Part shown: positions 36,413 through 44,819 of the stretch, in pieces
How the letters are laid out: the number at the start of each line of letters is the position of its first letter
Position numbering within the stretch: the stretch's first letter is position 1
Assembly (NCBI RefSeq): GCF_900215355.1
Contig: NZ_OBEA01000006.1
Span: forward strand, 186,001-250,000
Direction: 5' to 3'
DNA length: 64,000 nt
Source of the DNA: Pseudooceanicola antarcticus
GTDB lineage: Bacteria; Pseudomonadota; Alphaproteobacteria; Rhodobacterales; Rhodobacteraceae
Program-made: the position numbers and the translations under genes
Notes under the pieces: model-generated
Database searches by the model: none
Seen by the model: only the letters and a program-made list of their open reading frames with translations
Told to the model about the DNA's origin: nothing

Positions 36413-37576
36413 ATGACCGACCTGACCCAAGAGACCTCCGTCACCGCAGAGGCCACCCGCACCGCCGCCGCCCGGCTGGCGACCCGGCTGGCCTTCTTCT
36501 CGTCCGGCTTCGCGGTCGCTTGCTGGGCGCCGCTGATCCCCTTCGTGAAGGCCCGCATCGGCGCGGATGAAGCGCAGCTTGGCCTGCTCCTGCTCTGCCT
36601 CGGCCTGGGCTCGGTCACCGCCATGCCGCTGACCGGGGTGCTGGTCTCGCGTATCGGCACCAGGGCGCTGATCCTCACCGGAGGCTTCGGCATGGCGCTG
36701 GTGCTGCCGCTGCTGCCGCTGGCCGCCAGCGTCTGGCAACTGGCCCCGGCGCTGGCGCTCTTCGGGGCCTCGCTCGGCATGATCGACGTGGCGATGAACA
36801 TCCATGCGGTCGAGGTCGAGGCGCGCTCGGACAAACCGCTGATGTCGGGCTTCCACGGGCTCTTCTCGCTGGGCAATTTCGCCGGGGCGGGGCTGCTGAC
36901 GCTGCTGCTCTCGCTTGGTGCCGCACCACTGCCCTCGGCCCTTCTGGGCGCCGTGCTGACTGCGCTGGCGATGCTGGTGGCCACGCCGCGCTTCCTGCGC
37001 CATCGCGGCGGCGCGCCAGAGCCCCTGGTACTGCCGCGCGGCCTGGTGCTGGTGCTGGCGCTGCTGGCGGGCGTGGCCTTCCTGACCGAGGGCGCCATGC
37101 TGGACTGGGGCGCGCTGCTGGTCCTGGAACGCGGGCTGCTGCCCCCCGAAAGCGCGGGGCTTGGCTACATGACCCTCTCGGCAGCCATGGTGCTGGCCCG
37201 GATGACCGGAGACCGCATCATCACCCGCCTCGGAGATCGCCGCGTGCTGCTGCTTGGCGGTGCCTTCACCACGGCGGGCTTCCTGTTGCTGCTGCTCTCG
37301 CCCTGGCCGCCGCTGGCGCTTCTGGGCTTTGCCGGCATCGGCCTGGGCATCGCCAACATGGTGCCGATCTTCTTCTCGGCCGCCGGACGCCAGCGCGCCA
37401 TGCCGCCGGGCCTGGCCATCGCCGCCGTCACCACCACCGGCTACGCGGGCATCCTCATGGGGCCTGCCGCCATCGGCTTCGTCGCCGAGGCCACCAGCAT
37501 CTCGGCCACCTTCTGGGGCCTTGCGGTGCTGGCCCTGCTGGTGCCCCTGCTGGCGCGGGTCGTCACGGGACGTTGA
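36413..37576 (+). CDS. MFS transporter, MosC-like
   Basis: The 387 residues form about 12 hydrophobic helices. Segments such as GMIDVAMNIHAVEVEARS and PLMSGFHGLFSLGNFAGAG fit the MosC-like branch of the major facilitator superfamily. ATG 36413 is chosen for GCAGGA upstream; the frame is open earlier but overlaps the ABC gene. Substrate and direction are unknown. The gene precedes the SOS cassette by 133 bases but looks separate because a LexA-type box starts the next unit. Confidence 0.88.
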   Translation: MTDLTQETSVTAEATRTAAARLATRLAFFSSGFAVACWAPLIPFVKARIGADEAQLGLLLLCLGLGSVTAMPLTGVLVSRIGTRALILTGGFGMALVLPLLPLAASVWQLAPALALFGASLGMIDVAMNIHAVEVEARSDKPLMSGFHGLFSLGNFAGAGLLTLLLSLGAAPLPSALLGAVLTALAMLVATPRFLRHRGGAPEPLVLPRGLVLVLALLAGVAFLTEGAMLDWGALLVLERGLLPPESAGLGYMTLSAAMVLARMTGDRIITRLGDRRVLLLGGAFTTAGFLLLLLSPWPPLALLGFAGIGLGIANMVPIFFSAAGRQRAMPPGLAIAAVTTTGYAGILMGPAAIGFVAEATSISATFWGLAVLALLVPLLARVVTGR

Positions 37577-37613
37577 GCCCGCGGGGCTTGGAGCAACCCC
37601 CTCCCAGCATATA

Positions 37614-37628
37614 GAACAGAAAGAGAAC
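37614..37628. promoter_or_regulatory. LexA (SOS) box upstream of imuA
   Basis: GAAC-N7-GAAC (read as GTTC-N7-GTTC on the other strand), 82 bases before the imuA ATG. This direct-repeat form is the known LexA site of alphaproteobacteria. Confidence 0.85.
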
Positions 37629-37709
37629 AAACGCCGGCACGATTCGCCCGGCGTGCCCGCTCACCTGTCTCGCTCACCCCGCTGCCCCCCTGTCTGTTCA
37701 TCATCGCCC

Positions 37710-38345
37710 ATGTTTCGAAATGCCTTCCCCCTGCGCGCCGGGCGCGTCCACGAGGTCTGTGGCCCCGGCGCCACCGCCTTCGCCGCCGTGACCTGTGCCC
37801 GCGCCCGCGCCGGTGCGCTGATCTGGATCCGCGAGAGCTGGCAGCCTGAGGGGCTCAACCCGCTGGGACTGGTGGATTTCTTCGACCCCGCCCGGCTGGT
37901 GCTGGCCAATGCCCCCTCTGCCGTCGACGTGCTGGCCGTCGCCGAAGAGGCGCTGCGCGACGGCGCGGTGTCGCTGGTGCTGCTCGAGGTCACCCGCCCC
38001 CTCGACCTGCGCGAGGGGCGGCGGCTGCAACTGGCCGCCCAGGCCGGGGGCACCACCGGGCTCTGCCTGATCCCCGAGGGCATGGGCTCCAACGCTGCCG
38101 AAAGCCGCTGGCAGGTGGCGCCGCTGCTGGACCAGGGGCCGGGGCGTCTCGACAGGGCCGGAGACTCGACTTTGATGCGCTGGCAGCTTATAAAGAACAA
38201 ATCGGGAACACTTGGAGCCTGGGATGTCCGCTGGAACCGGAAGACGTATCGTCTCGATGTGGTTTCCTCGGTTGGCCAGCGACCGGGTTCTGCGGGTGCG
38301 CCCGCTGGAGGGCCCCTTCGCGTTGACGCTCATGGAGGCCAATAG
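37710..38345 (+). CDS. imuA: ImuA, RecA-like component of the mutasome
   Basis: This 211-residue protein is the ImuA/SulA-related partner of ImuB and DnaE2 in damage-induced mutagenesis. HEVCGPGATAFAAVTCARA near the N-terminus is the remnant P-loop region, and GLCLIPEG and the C-terminal WQLIKNKSGTLGAWDVRWN are family-like. The gene overlaps imuB by 122 bases, and the second LexA-type box lies inside its coding sequence. Confidence 0.88.
   Translation: MFRNAFPLRAGRVHEVCGPGATAFAAVTCARARAGALIWIRESWQPEGLNPLGLVDFFDPARLVLANAPSAVDVLAVAEEALRDGAVSLVLLEVTRPLDLREGRRLQLAAQAGGTTGLCLIPEGMGSNAAESRWQVAPLLDQGPGRLDRAGDSTLMRWQLIKNKSGTLGAWDVRWNRKTYRLDVVSSVGQRPGSAGAPAGGPLRVDAHGGQ
38195..38209. promoter_or_regulatory. 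Second LexA (SOS) box, inside imuA just before imuB
   Basis: GAAC-AAATCGG-GAAC, an exact GAAC-N7-GAAC match, ends 14 bases before the imuB ATG. A TATAAA-like hexamer overlaps its left edge (38190-38195). Confidence 0.65.
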
Positions 38346-39705
38346 CGAGCGGCTCTATTGCCTCAACCGCGCTGCCGAAAAGGCCGGCCTGTCGCGCGGC
38401 ATGAGCCTGGCCGACGCCCGTGCCTTCTGCCCCGGCCTGATGACCGACCCGGCGCGCCCCGACCGCGATGCGGCCTTCCTTGGCGTGCTGCGCAGATGGG
38501 CCACGCGCTATTGCCCCTGGGTCGGAACCGATGGTCGCGACGGGTTGATCCTCGACATTAGCGGCGCCTCGCATCTCTTTGGCGGAGAAGAGGAAATGCT
38601 CTCCGACATGCAGGCCCGCGCGGCCCGGTCCGGGCTGACCCTCCGGGTCGGCCTGGCCGATACCCGCGGCGCTGCCTGGGCGCTTGCGCATCACGCGCCG
38701 GGCCTTGCCGCACCCGGCGAAACCGCCGCCGCCCTGGCGCCCCTGCCGGTTGCCGCCCTGCGCCTGGAGCCCGCCGAGGTGGCCGGTCTCGAACGCCTCG
38801 GGCTGCGCCATGTCGGAGAGCTCGAGGCCACCCCCCGCGCGCCCCTGACCCGTCGCTTCGGCCCCTCTGCGCTGATGCGTCTCGACCAGGCCATGGGCCG
38901 GCAGGGCGAAGCCGTCAGCCCCGAGGCCGAGCCGCCCCATTACGCCACCCGCCTCACCCTGCCCGAACCCATCGGGTTGCAGGAGGACGTGATGGAGGGC
39001 ACCCGCCGCCTGCTCGCCCGCCTCTGCGAGACGCTGGAGCGGCAGGAGACCGGCGCCCGGCGTCTCTGCCTGACCCTGCGCCGCGTCGACCGCGACAGCC
39101 GCCAGGTCGAGCTGCGGCTGGCCGCACCGATGCGCGACGCCGCCCGCATCCTGCCACTCTTCCAGCGCGGGCTCGACGGCATCGACGCAGGCTTCGGCAT
39201 CGACCAGATGCGGCTGGAGGCCACCCAGGTAGAATCCCTTCCTGCCCAACAACTTGGCCCCCGCAATGGAGGTAACGGCAACGCCCGGCTGGAAGACCTG
39301 CTGACCCGGATCGGCACCCGTATCGGGCTGGAGAACGTGCAGCGCTTCCTGCCCGCCGACAGCCATATCCCGGCCCGCGCCTTCCGCACCCTGCCCGCCG
39401 CATGGACCGAGCCGGGCCAAGGCTGGGTGCCGCCGCGCCCCCGTCCCCTGCGCCTTTTCGCGCCCGAGCCCATTGCCGGTCACGGCCCCCGCCCGCCCGA
39501 GCGCTTCCGCTGGCGCCGCATGTCCCTGGTCACCGCCCGTGCCACGGGGCCGGAACGCATCGCCCCGGAATGGTGGTTCGACGATCCCGACTGGCGCCGG
39601 GGCCTGCGCGACTACTGGCTGATCGAGACCCGGCAGGGGCGACGGTTGTGGCTCTTCCACACCCCGCAGGCGCCGGGCTGGTTCGTCGAGGGAGAATTCG
39701 CATGA
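38224..39705 (+). CDS. imuB: ImuB, catalytically inactive Y-family polymerase
   Basis: ImuB links the mutasome to the beta clamp. The 493-residue protein opens with RIVSMWFPRLASDRVLR in place of the catalytic acidic motif of active Y-family polymerases, typical of ImuB. It keeps the Y-family fold (LSRGMSLADARAFCP, ILDISGASHLFGGE, LRLEPAEVAGLERLGLRHVG). ATG 38224 has GGAG 6 bases upstream; the frame is also open from a TTG four codons earlier. Its stop overlaps dnaE2 as ATGA. Confidence 0.93.
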   Translation: MSAGTGRRIVSMWFPRLASDRVLRVRPLEGPFALTLMEANSERLYCLNRAAEKAGLSRGMSLADARAFCPGLMTDPARPDRDAAFLGVLRRWATRYCPWVGTDGRDGLILDISGASHLFGGEEEMLSDMQARAARSGLTLRVGLADTRGAAWALAHHAPGLAAPGETAAALAPLPVAALRLEPAEVAGLERLGLRHVGELEATPRAPLTRRFGPSALMRLDQAMGRQGEAVSPEAEPPHYATRLTLPEPIGLQEDVMEGTRRLLARLCETLERQETGARRLCLTLRRVDRDSRQVELRLAAPMRDAARILPLFQRGLDGIDAGFGIDQMRLEATQVESLPAQQLGPRNGGNGNARLEDLLTRIGTRIGLENVQRFLPADSHIPARAFRTLPAAWTEPGQGWVPPRPRPLRLFAPEPIAGHGPRPPERFRWRRMSLVTARATGPERIAPEWWFDDPDWRRGLRDYWLIETRQGRRLWLFHTPQAPGWFVEGEFA

Positions 39706-42700
39706 TCCCGACGCCCGCCCCGACCGACACACCCTCTCCCTTCGCGCTGCTGTCCGAGGCGGTGCTGCACCAGCATCTCTCGCCCCTCGGAGGCGGGCGC
39801 GCGCCCGAGGCGGATCTTCCGCCTCTCGTCACCCCGCCGGACCCGCAGGAGACAGGCTATGCCGAGCTCTGCGTCACCTCGAATTTCACTTTCCTGACAG
39901 GGGCGTCGCACCCCGAGGAGCTGGTCACCCGCGCCGCCGAGCTGGGTCTTGCCGCCATCGCGATCACCGACCGCAACTCCCTGGCCGGGGTGGTCCGCGC
40001 CTTCTCGGCCCTGAAGGAGCTGAAGCGCGCCGCCGAAGAGGGCGAGGCGGGCCTGCCGATCCGCTCGCAGCAGCGCCAGGACCCCTCCTCGCGCCAGACC
40101 CACGGCGGCAGCGACCTACCCCTGCCTCGCGCACCGAAGTTGCCGCGCCTGCTGACCGGCTGCCGGCTGGTGCTGAAGGATTGCCCGGTCGACTGGGTGG
40201 CCCTGCCCACCGACCGCGCCGCCTACGAGCGGCTCTCGCAACTGCTGACACTGGGCAAGCGGCGCGCCGAGAAGGGGCAATGCACGCTTTTCACCGATGA
40301 CCTCCTGACCCATGGCCAGGGGCTGATCCTGATCGCCCTGCCCGGCGATCCCGACCTGGCCCTGCGTCCCGTGCAGGCCATGCAGCGCCGCTTTCCGGGC
40401 CATGTCTTCCTGGGCGCGGCACCGCGCTACGACGGCTCGGACCAGCAATGGTTCGACACCTGCGCCCGGATCGCCCTGCGCGCCTCGGCGCCGATGGTGG
40501 CGGTTGGCGACGTGCTGATGCACCAGGCCGCGCGGCGCCAGCTGGCCGATGTGCTGACCTGCCTGCGCGAGGGCTGCACCATCGACCGGATCGGCACCCG
40601 CGCCCTGCCCAATGCCGAACGCCGCCTGAAGGGCCCCGCCGACATGGCCCGCCTCTTCCGCCGCCATCCCGCCGCCCTGCGCCGCAGCCTGGAAATCGCC
40701 GACCGCTGCGCCTTCGACCTCTCGGACCTCAGCTATGAATACCCCGACGAGGCCAGCCAGGGCGAACCCGCCCAGGACCGCCTCGACCGGCTGGTGCGCG
40801 CAGGCCTGCGCCGCCGCTGCCCGGGTGGCATCCCCGACCGCTACTATGCCCTGGCCGAGAAAGAGCTGGGCCTGGTCGAAGAGTTGGGCTTTGCGGCCTA
40901 TTTCCTGACCGTCCACGATATCGTGGATTATGCGCGCTCCATCGGCATCCTCTGCCAGGGGCGCGGCTCGGCGGCCAATTCGATCCTCTGCTGGGCGCTC
41001 GGCATCACCGATGTGGCGCCTGACATGATCGGCATGGTCTTCGAGCGCTTCATCTCGCGCCACCGGGGCGAGCCGCCCGATATCGACGTGGATTTCGAGC
41101 ACGAGCGCCGCGAGGAAGTGATTCAGTGGATCTACGAACGCTACGGCCGCGACCGCGCCGGGCTCTGCGCCACCGTCATCCACTTCCGCTCCCGCGCCGC
41201 GATCCGCGAGGTGGGCAAGGTCATGGGGCTTTCACAGGACGTGACCGCCAGCCTGGCCGGGCAGATCTGGGGCATGTCCGACAAGGGCGCCGACCCCGAC
41301 CGCATGCGCGAGCTGGGCCTTGATCCCGAGGACCGCCGCCTTGCCCAGACCATCCGCCTGATCGGCGAGATCGTGGGCTTCCCCCGCCACCTGTCCCAGC
41401 ACGTCGGCGGCTTCGTCATCACCCGCGGGCGGCTGGATGCGCTCTGCCCGATCGAGAACGCGGCGATGGAGAACCGCACCGTGATCGAATGGGACAAGGA
41501 CGATATCGACGCGCTCGGCATCCTCAAGGTCGATATCCTCAGCCTCGGCATGCTGACCTGCCTGCGCAAGAGCTTCGATCTGCTGGAGGAGCACGACAAG
41601 CGCCAGCTGACGCTGGAGACCGTGCCACAGGAAGATCCCGAGACCTACGACATGCTCTGCCGCGCCGATGCGGTCGGGGTCTTCCAGGTGGAAAGCCGGG
41701 CGCAGATGAACTTCCTGCCCCGGATGCGGCCACGCACCTTCTACGATCTGGTGATCGAGGTCGCCATCGTCCGCCCCGGCCCGATCCAGGGCGGCATGGT
41801 GCAGCCCTACATCCGCCGCCGGCAGGGCCGCGAGCAGCCCGAGCCCTTCGGCCCCGCCCTGGCCGAGGTCACCGCCAAGACCCTGGGCGTGCCGCTCTTC
41901 CAGGAACAGGCGATGCAGATCGCCGTGGTGGGCGCGGGCTTTACCCCCGAAGAGGCCGACCGCCTGCGCCGCTCGCTCTCGACCTTCCGCCGCATGGGCA
42001 CCATCGGCGTCTTCCGTGACAAGTTCATCAACGGCATGCTGTCCAACGGCTACGACCCCGAGATCGCGGCGCTCTGTTTCTCCCAGATCGAGGGCTTCGC
42101 CGATTACGGTTTCCCCGAAAGCCATGCCGCCGCCTTCGCCATGCTGACCTATGTCTCGTCCTGGCTGAAGCGGCATCATCCGGCGGTCTTCGCCTGCGCG
42201 CTGCTGAACTCTCAGCCCATGGGCTTCTACGCCCCCGCCCAGATCGTGCGCGATGCGCGCGAGCACGGCATCGAGGTGCGCCCGGTCTGCGTCAACGCCT
42301 CGCACTGGGACAACAAGCTGGAGCGGCGCACCGATGGCGCTCTGGCCCTGCGCCTGGGCTTCCGCCAGATCAAGGGCTTCCGGGAAGAGGACGCGGGCTG
42401 GATCGTCGCGGCGCGCGGCAATGGCTATCCCGATCCCGAAAGCCTCTGGCTGCGCGCGGGCCTGGTACCGGCGGCGCTGGAGCGCCTGGCCGAGGCCGAT
42501 GCCTTCGCCGTCCAGGGCCTGACCCGCCGCGATGCCCTTTGGGCCGTGCGGGCGATCCGGGCACCGAAGCCGCTGCCGCTTTTCGACGATGCGCTGGATG
42601 GCGAGGGCGGCGTGGAACCCGCCGTCACCCTGCCGCCGATGCACCTGGGCGAAGAGGTGGTCGAGGATTACGTCGCCCTGCGCCTTTCCCTGCGCGCCCA

Positions 42701-43163
42701 CCCGTTGGAGCTGCTGCGCCCCGCCCTGCCCGGCCTGACCCCGCATGCGGAGCTTCAGACCATTGCGCCGGGGCGGATCTCGGTCTGCGGGCTGGTGATC
42801 ACCCGGCAGCGGCCCGGCACCGCCTCGGGTGTGATCTTCATCACGCTTGAGGACGAAAGCGGGGTCTGCAACGTGGTGGTCTGGCCGAAGCTCTATGAAC
42901 GCTACCGCCGCGCCGTCATGGGCGGTCGGCTCTTGCGCGTCACGGGCCGGATCGAGCGGGAGGGCATCGTGGTGCATCTCATCGCCGAACAGGTAGAGGA
43001 CCTGTCGCATCGCCTGGCCGACATGGGCCACCCGCTCAGCGATCAGGTCGGGGTGACCCATCCGGTGGGCGATGACGCGCCGCGCCCGCGCCCCTCGGGC
43101 CCTTCCGCGCGCCATCCCCGCGAACAGGCCAAGCGCCTGTTTCCCAGCCGGGATTTCCACTGA
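39702..43163 (+). CDS. dnaE2: Error-prone DNA polymerase DnaE2 (ImuC)
   Basis: This 1153-residue C-family polymerase does translesion synthesis together with ImuA and ImuB. The N-terminal PHP region starts near YAELCVTSNFTFLTGASHPE. The palm carries the catalytic acidic motif PPDIDVDFEHERREEV. QDVTASLAGQIWGMS and HVGGFVITRG are typical, and a C-terminal OB-fold (RISVCGLVITRQRPGT) follows. Translation is coupled to imuB by a 4-base overlap. It lacks the C-terminal clamp and tau regions of DnaE1, as expected. Confidence 0.96.
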   Translation: MIPTPAPTDTPSPFALLSEAVLHQHLSPLGGGRAPEADLPPLVTPPDPQETGYAELCVTSNFTFLTGASHPEELVTRAAELGLAAIAITDRNSLAGVVRAFSALKELKRAAEEGEAGLPIRSQQRQDPSSRQTHGGSDLPLPRAPKLPRLLTGCRLVLKDCPVDWVALPTDRAAYERLSQLLTLGKRRAEKGQCTLFTDDLLTHGQGLILIALPGDPDLALRPVQAMQRRFPGHVFLGAAPRYDGSDQQWFDTCARIALRASAPMVAVGDVLMHQAARRQLADVLTCLREGCTIDRIGTRALPNAERRLKGPADMARLFRRHPAALRRSLEIADRCAFDLSDLSYEYPDEASQGEPAQDRLDRLVRAGLRRRCPGGIPDRYYALAEKELGLVEELGFAAYFLTVHDIVDYARSIGILCQGRGSAANSILCWALGITDVAPDMIGMVFERFISRHRGEPPDIDVDFEHERREEVIQWIYERYGRDRAGLCATVIHFRSRAAIREVGKVMGLSQDVTASLAGQIWGMSDKGADPDRMRELGLDPEDRRLAQTIRLIGEIVGFPRHLSQHVGGFVITRGRLDALCPIENAAMENRTVIEWDKDDIDALGILKVDILSLGMLTCLRKSFDLLEEHDKRQLTLETVPQEDPETYDMLCRADAVGVFQVESRAQMNFLPRMRPRTFYDLVIEVAIVRPGPIQGGMVQPYIRRRQGREQPEPFGPALAEVTAKTLGVPLFQEQAMQIAVVGAGFTPEEADRLRRSLSTFRRMGTIGVFRDKFINGMLSNGYDPEIAALCFSQIEGFADYGFPESHAAAFAMLTYVSSWLKRHHPAVFACALLNSQPMGFYAPAQIVRDAREHGIEVRPVCVNASHWDNKLERRTDGALALRLGFRQIKGFREEDAGWIVAARGNGYPDPESLWLRAGLVPAALERLAEADAFAVQGLTRRDALWAVRAIRAPKPLPLFDDALDGEGGVEPAVTLPPMHLGEEVVEDYVALRLSLRAHPLELLRPALPGLTPHAELQTIAPGRISVCGLVITRQRPGTASGVIFITLEDESGVCNVVVWPKLYERYRRAVMGGRLLRVTGRIEREGIVVHLIAEQVEDLSHRLADMGHPLSDQVGVTHPVGDDAPRPRPSGPSARHPREQAKRLFPSRDFH

Positions 43164-43184
43164 GCCCGAAACTGGACGCCCGAA

Positions 43185-44024
43185 CTAGCGGTCCCGGAAG
43201 GTTCCAAGATCCCGGATCGCATAGCCGCCGGGATAGGTCGGGCGCTTGCGGGCGGTGATCAGCTTCGCGCGGCGGCGCTTGGGCAGGACGCGCAGCAGGG
43301 CCGCGCGCAGGCGCAGGCCCGCCGGCACGGCGCGCTCCAGCCAGCGCGGCGGGGCCTCATAGCCCATGGCCGCGCGCAGGGGCGCATCCATCAGCGCCAG
43401 CGCCGCAGGGCGGCCCAGCCGGAAAAGCCCGCGCGGCAGGTAGAAGCCCAGCATCAGGTCCAGCGTCACGTCGCCAATGCGCCGGTTGCTTTCGGCGGGA
43501 GCGAAGTGACGGGCCTCGTAGTCACGGTTGAAGGCCTCGAAACTGGCCATGTCCTCGGGGATATCGGTGATCCCCATGCGCTGGCCGAGGTCGCGGTAAT
43601 AGGCGAAGATCGCGGCCTTCTCGCCTTCGCTCAGATCGCGCCAGCCGAAGCGGGCGATCCAGCGGATCGGCTCGAAGACGAAGGTCGACAGGACATAAAG
43701 GTACTGGTCGTTGGGGATGCGGTAGCGCCCGTGCATCTCGTTCATCCGCGCCAGGGCCTCGGCCCCGCGGGGGTGGTCGGGGCCGTTCTCGACGATCTCC
43801 GACAGGATCAGCTCGGTATCGTCATAGCGCTTGCGGGTGCGGGTCTCGAACTCACCCGTGCGCGCCAGCAGCGAAGAGATGCCGGGCACGGCGTAGGTGC
43901 GGAAGAGCGCGAACTCCAGCGCCTTCTCAACGTCCCAGGGGAAGTCGTAGGAGGCCAGCGTGAAGACGATCTCGCGCGCCTGGCGCTGCGGGTCCATGGT
44001 GGCGGTCTGGGGACGGGGCGACAT
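43185..44024 (-). CDS. MpaB-like oxygenase / DUF2236-type protein
   Basis: The 279 residues resemble the MpaB/rubber-oxygenase (DUF2236) family. EMHGRYRIPNDQYLYVLSTF contains the expected histidine and the helical core, and FVFEPIRWIARFGWRDLS follows. These proteins bind haem b, but the substrate is unknown. It lies downstream of the selenium cassette on the same strand, 100 bases after the C39-like gene, so it may be co-transcribed or independent. An in-frame ATG at 43997 is an alternative start. Confidence 0.65.
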   Translation of the reverse strand: MSPRPQTATMDPQRQAREIVFTLASYDFPWDVEKALEFALFRTYAVPGISSLLARTGEFETRTRKRYDDTELILSEIVENGPDHPRGAEALARMNEMHGRYRIPNDQYLYVLSTFVFEPIRWIARFGWRDLSEGEKAAIFAYYRDLGQRMGITDIPEDMASFEAFNRDYEARHFAPAESNRRIGDVTLDLMLGFYLPRGLFRLGRPAALALMDAPLRAAMGYEAPPRWLERAVPAGLRLRAALLRVLPKRRRAKLITARKRPTYPGGYAIRDLGTFRDR

Positions 44025-44124
44025 GAGGGGCTCGGGGGAATGACTGAATGGAAACGCCCTCTCTATTCCCGATCACGACCGTCCGGGCAAGATGCCGTCC
44101 GGCGCATGTGCAGAAAGGCTCCGT

Positions 44125-44772
44125 TCAGCCCTCGGCGCGGATCAGCAGGAAACGGCCATTGCGGCGGCGGATACCCTCGAGCCGGTAGAGCAACGCCCGC
44201 CCCGGCCCCTCCTGCCCCGCGGCATCGAGGTGACTGAAGGCACCGTCGAAGCGCTCGTCGCCCCAGCCTCCGGGGCGCGCAGAGACCATGGCCCCGTAGC
44301 GGCCGTTGGGATCATGCACGGTGAAGACCGGGCGACGCGGCACGGGCCAGCCGGTGGGGTCGACCAGCGCCCCGCCCCGCTCCGACATCATCCCCGTCAC
44401 CAGCAGGATGTGCCCCAGCCCCTTCTGGTTGTGGTCGGTGCTGACCAGCACGGGTGAGCCGCGCGAGAGCGCGCGTTGCAGGATGTGCAGCGCCCGCCAC
44501 CGCAGCTTGGTCGAGGTCATGGCAAAGCGACGCTCGGGGAATTCACGCGCCAGCCACCAGCGCATGTTGGCCCAGGCGTTCAGCGCCTGCACGGGCCGTT
44601 CGGGGTGGGCATTGATGGTGCCGGCAATCCCGGCCAGGTCACGGCGCGCCACGGGTTGCCCGGCGCGCCCGTCCAGATAGGCCGCGAACATTGCCAGCAC
44701 GGCTGCCTGGCAATCGCGCTCTGTGGACTGGATGAAGTAGGGAACGTCGAGAACGGGCAAGGGCTCGGGCAC
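44125..44772 (-). CDS. C39-like cysteine peptidase family protein (GTG start)
   Basis: This 215-residue protein has a probable cysteine protease triad: Cys21 in STERDCQAAVLAMFAAYLDG, His121 in GLGHILLVTG and Asp138 in VDPTG. This is the layout of bacteriocin-processing-type C39 folds, but no ABC transporter is fused. There is no ATG in the right place; GTG 44772 gives a start next to the conserved LDVPYFIQS segment, with a weak ribosome binding site. It follows the PhnE-like permease by 47 bases on the same strand and appears to be part of that operon. Confidence 0.65.
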   Translation of the reverse strand: MPEPLPVLDVPYFIQSTERDCQAAVLAMFAAYLDGRAGQPVARRDLAGIAGTINAHPERPVQALNAWANMRWWLAREFPERRFAMTSTKLRWRALHILQRALSRGSPVLVSTDHNQKGLGHILLVTGMMSERGGALVDPTGWPVPRRPVFTVHDPNGRYGAMVSARPGGWGDERFDGAFSHLDAAGQEGPGRALLYRLEGIRRRNGRFLLIRAEG

Positions 44773-44819
44773 AGCTGGAAGACCTGACAGCCCATCTCTG
44801 CAAGCTGCCGGGGAGGCTG

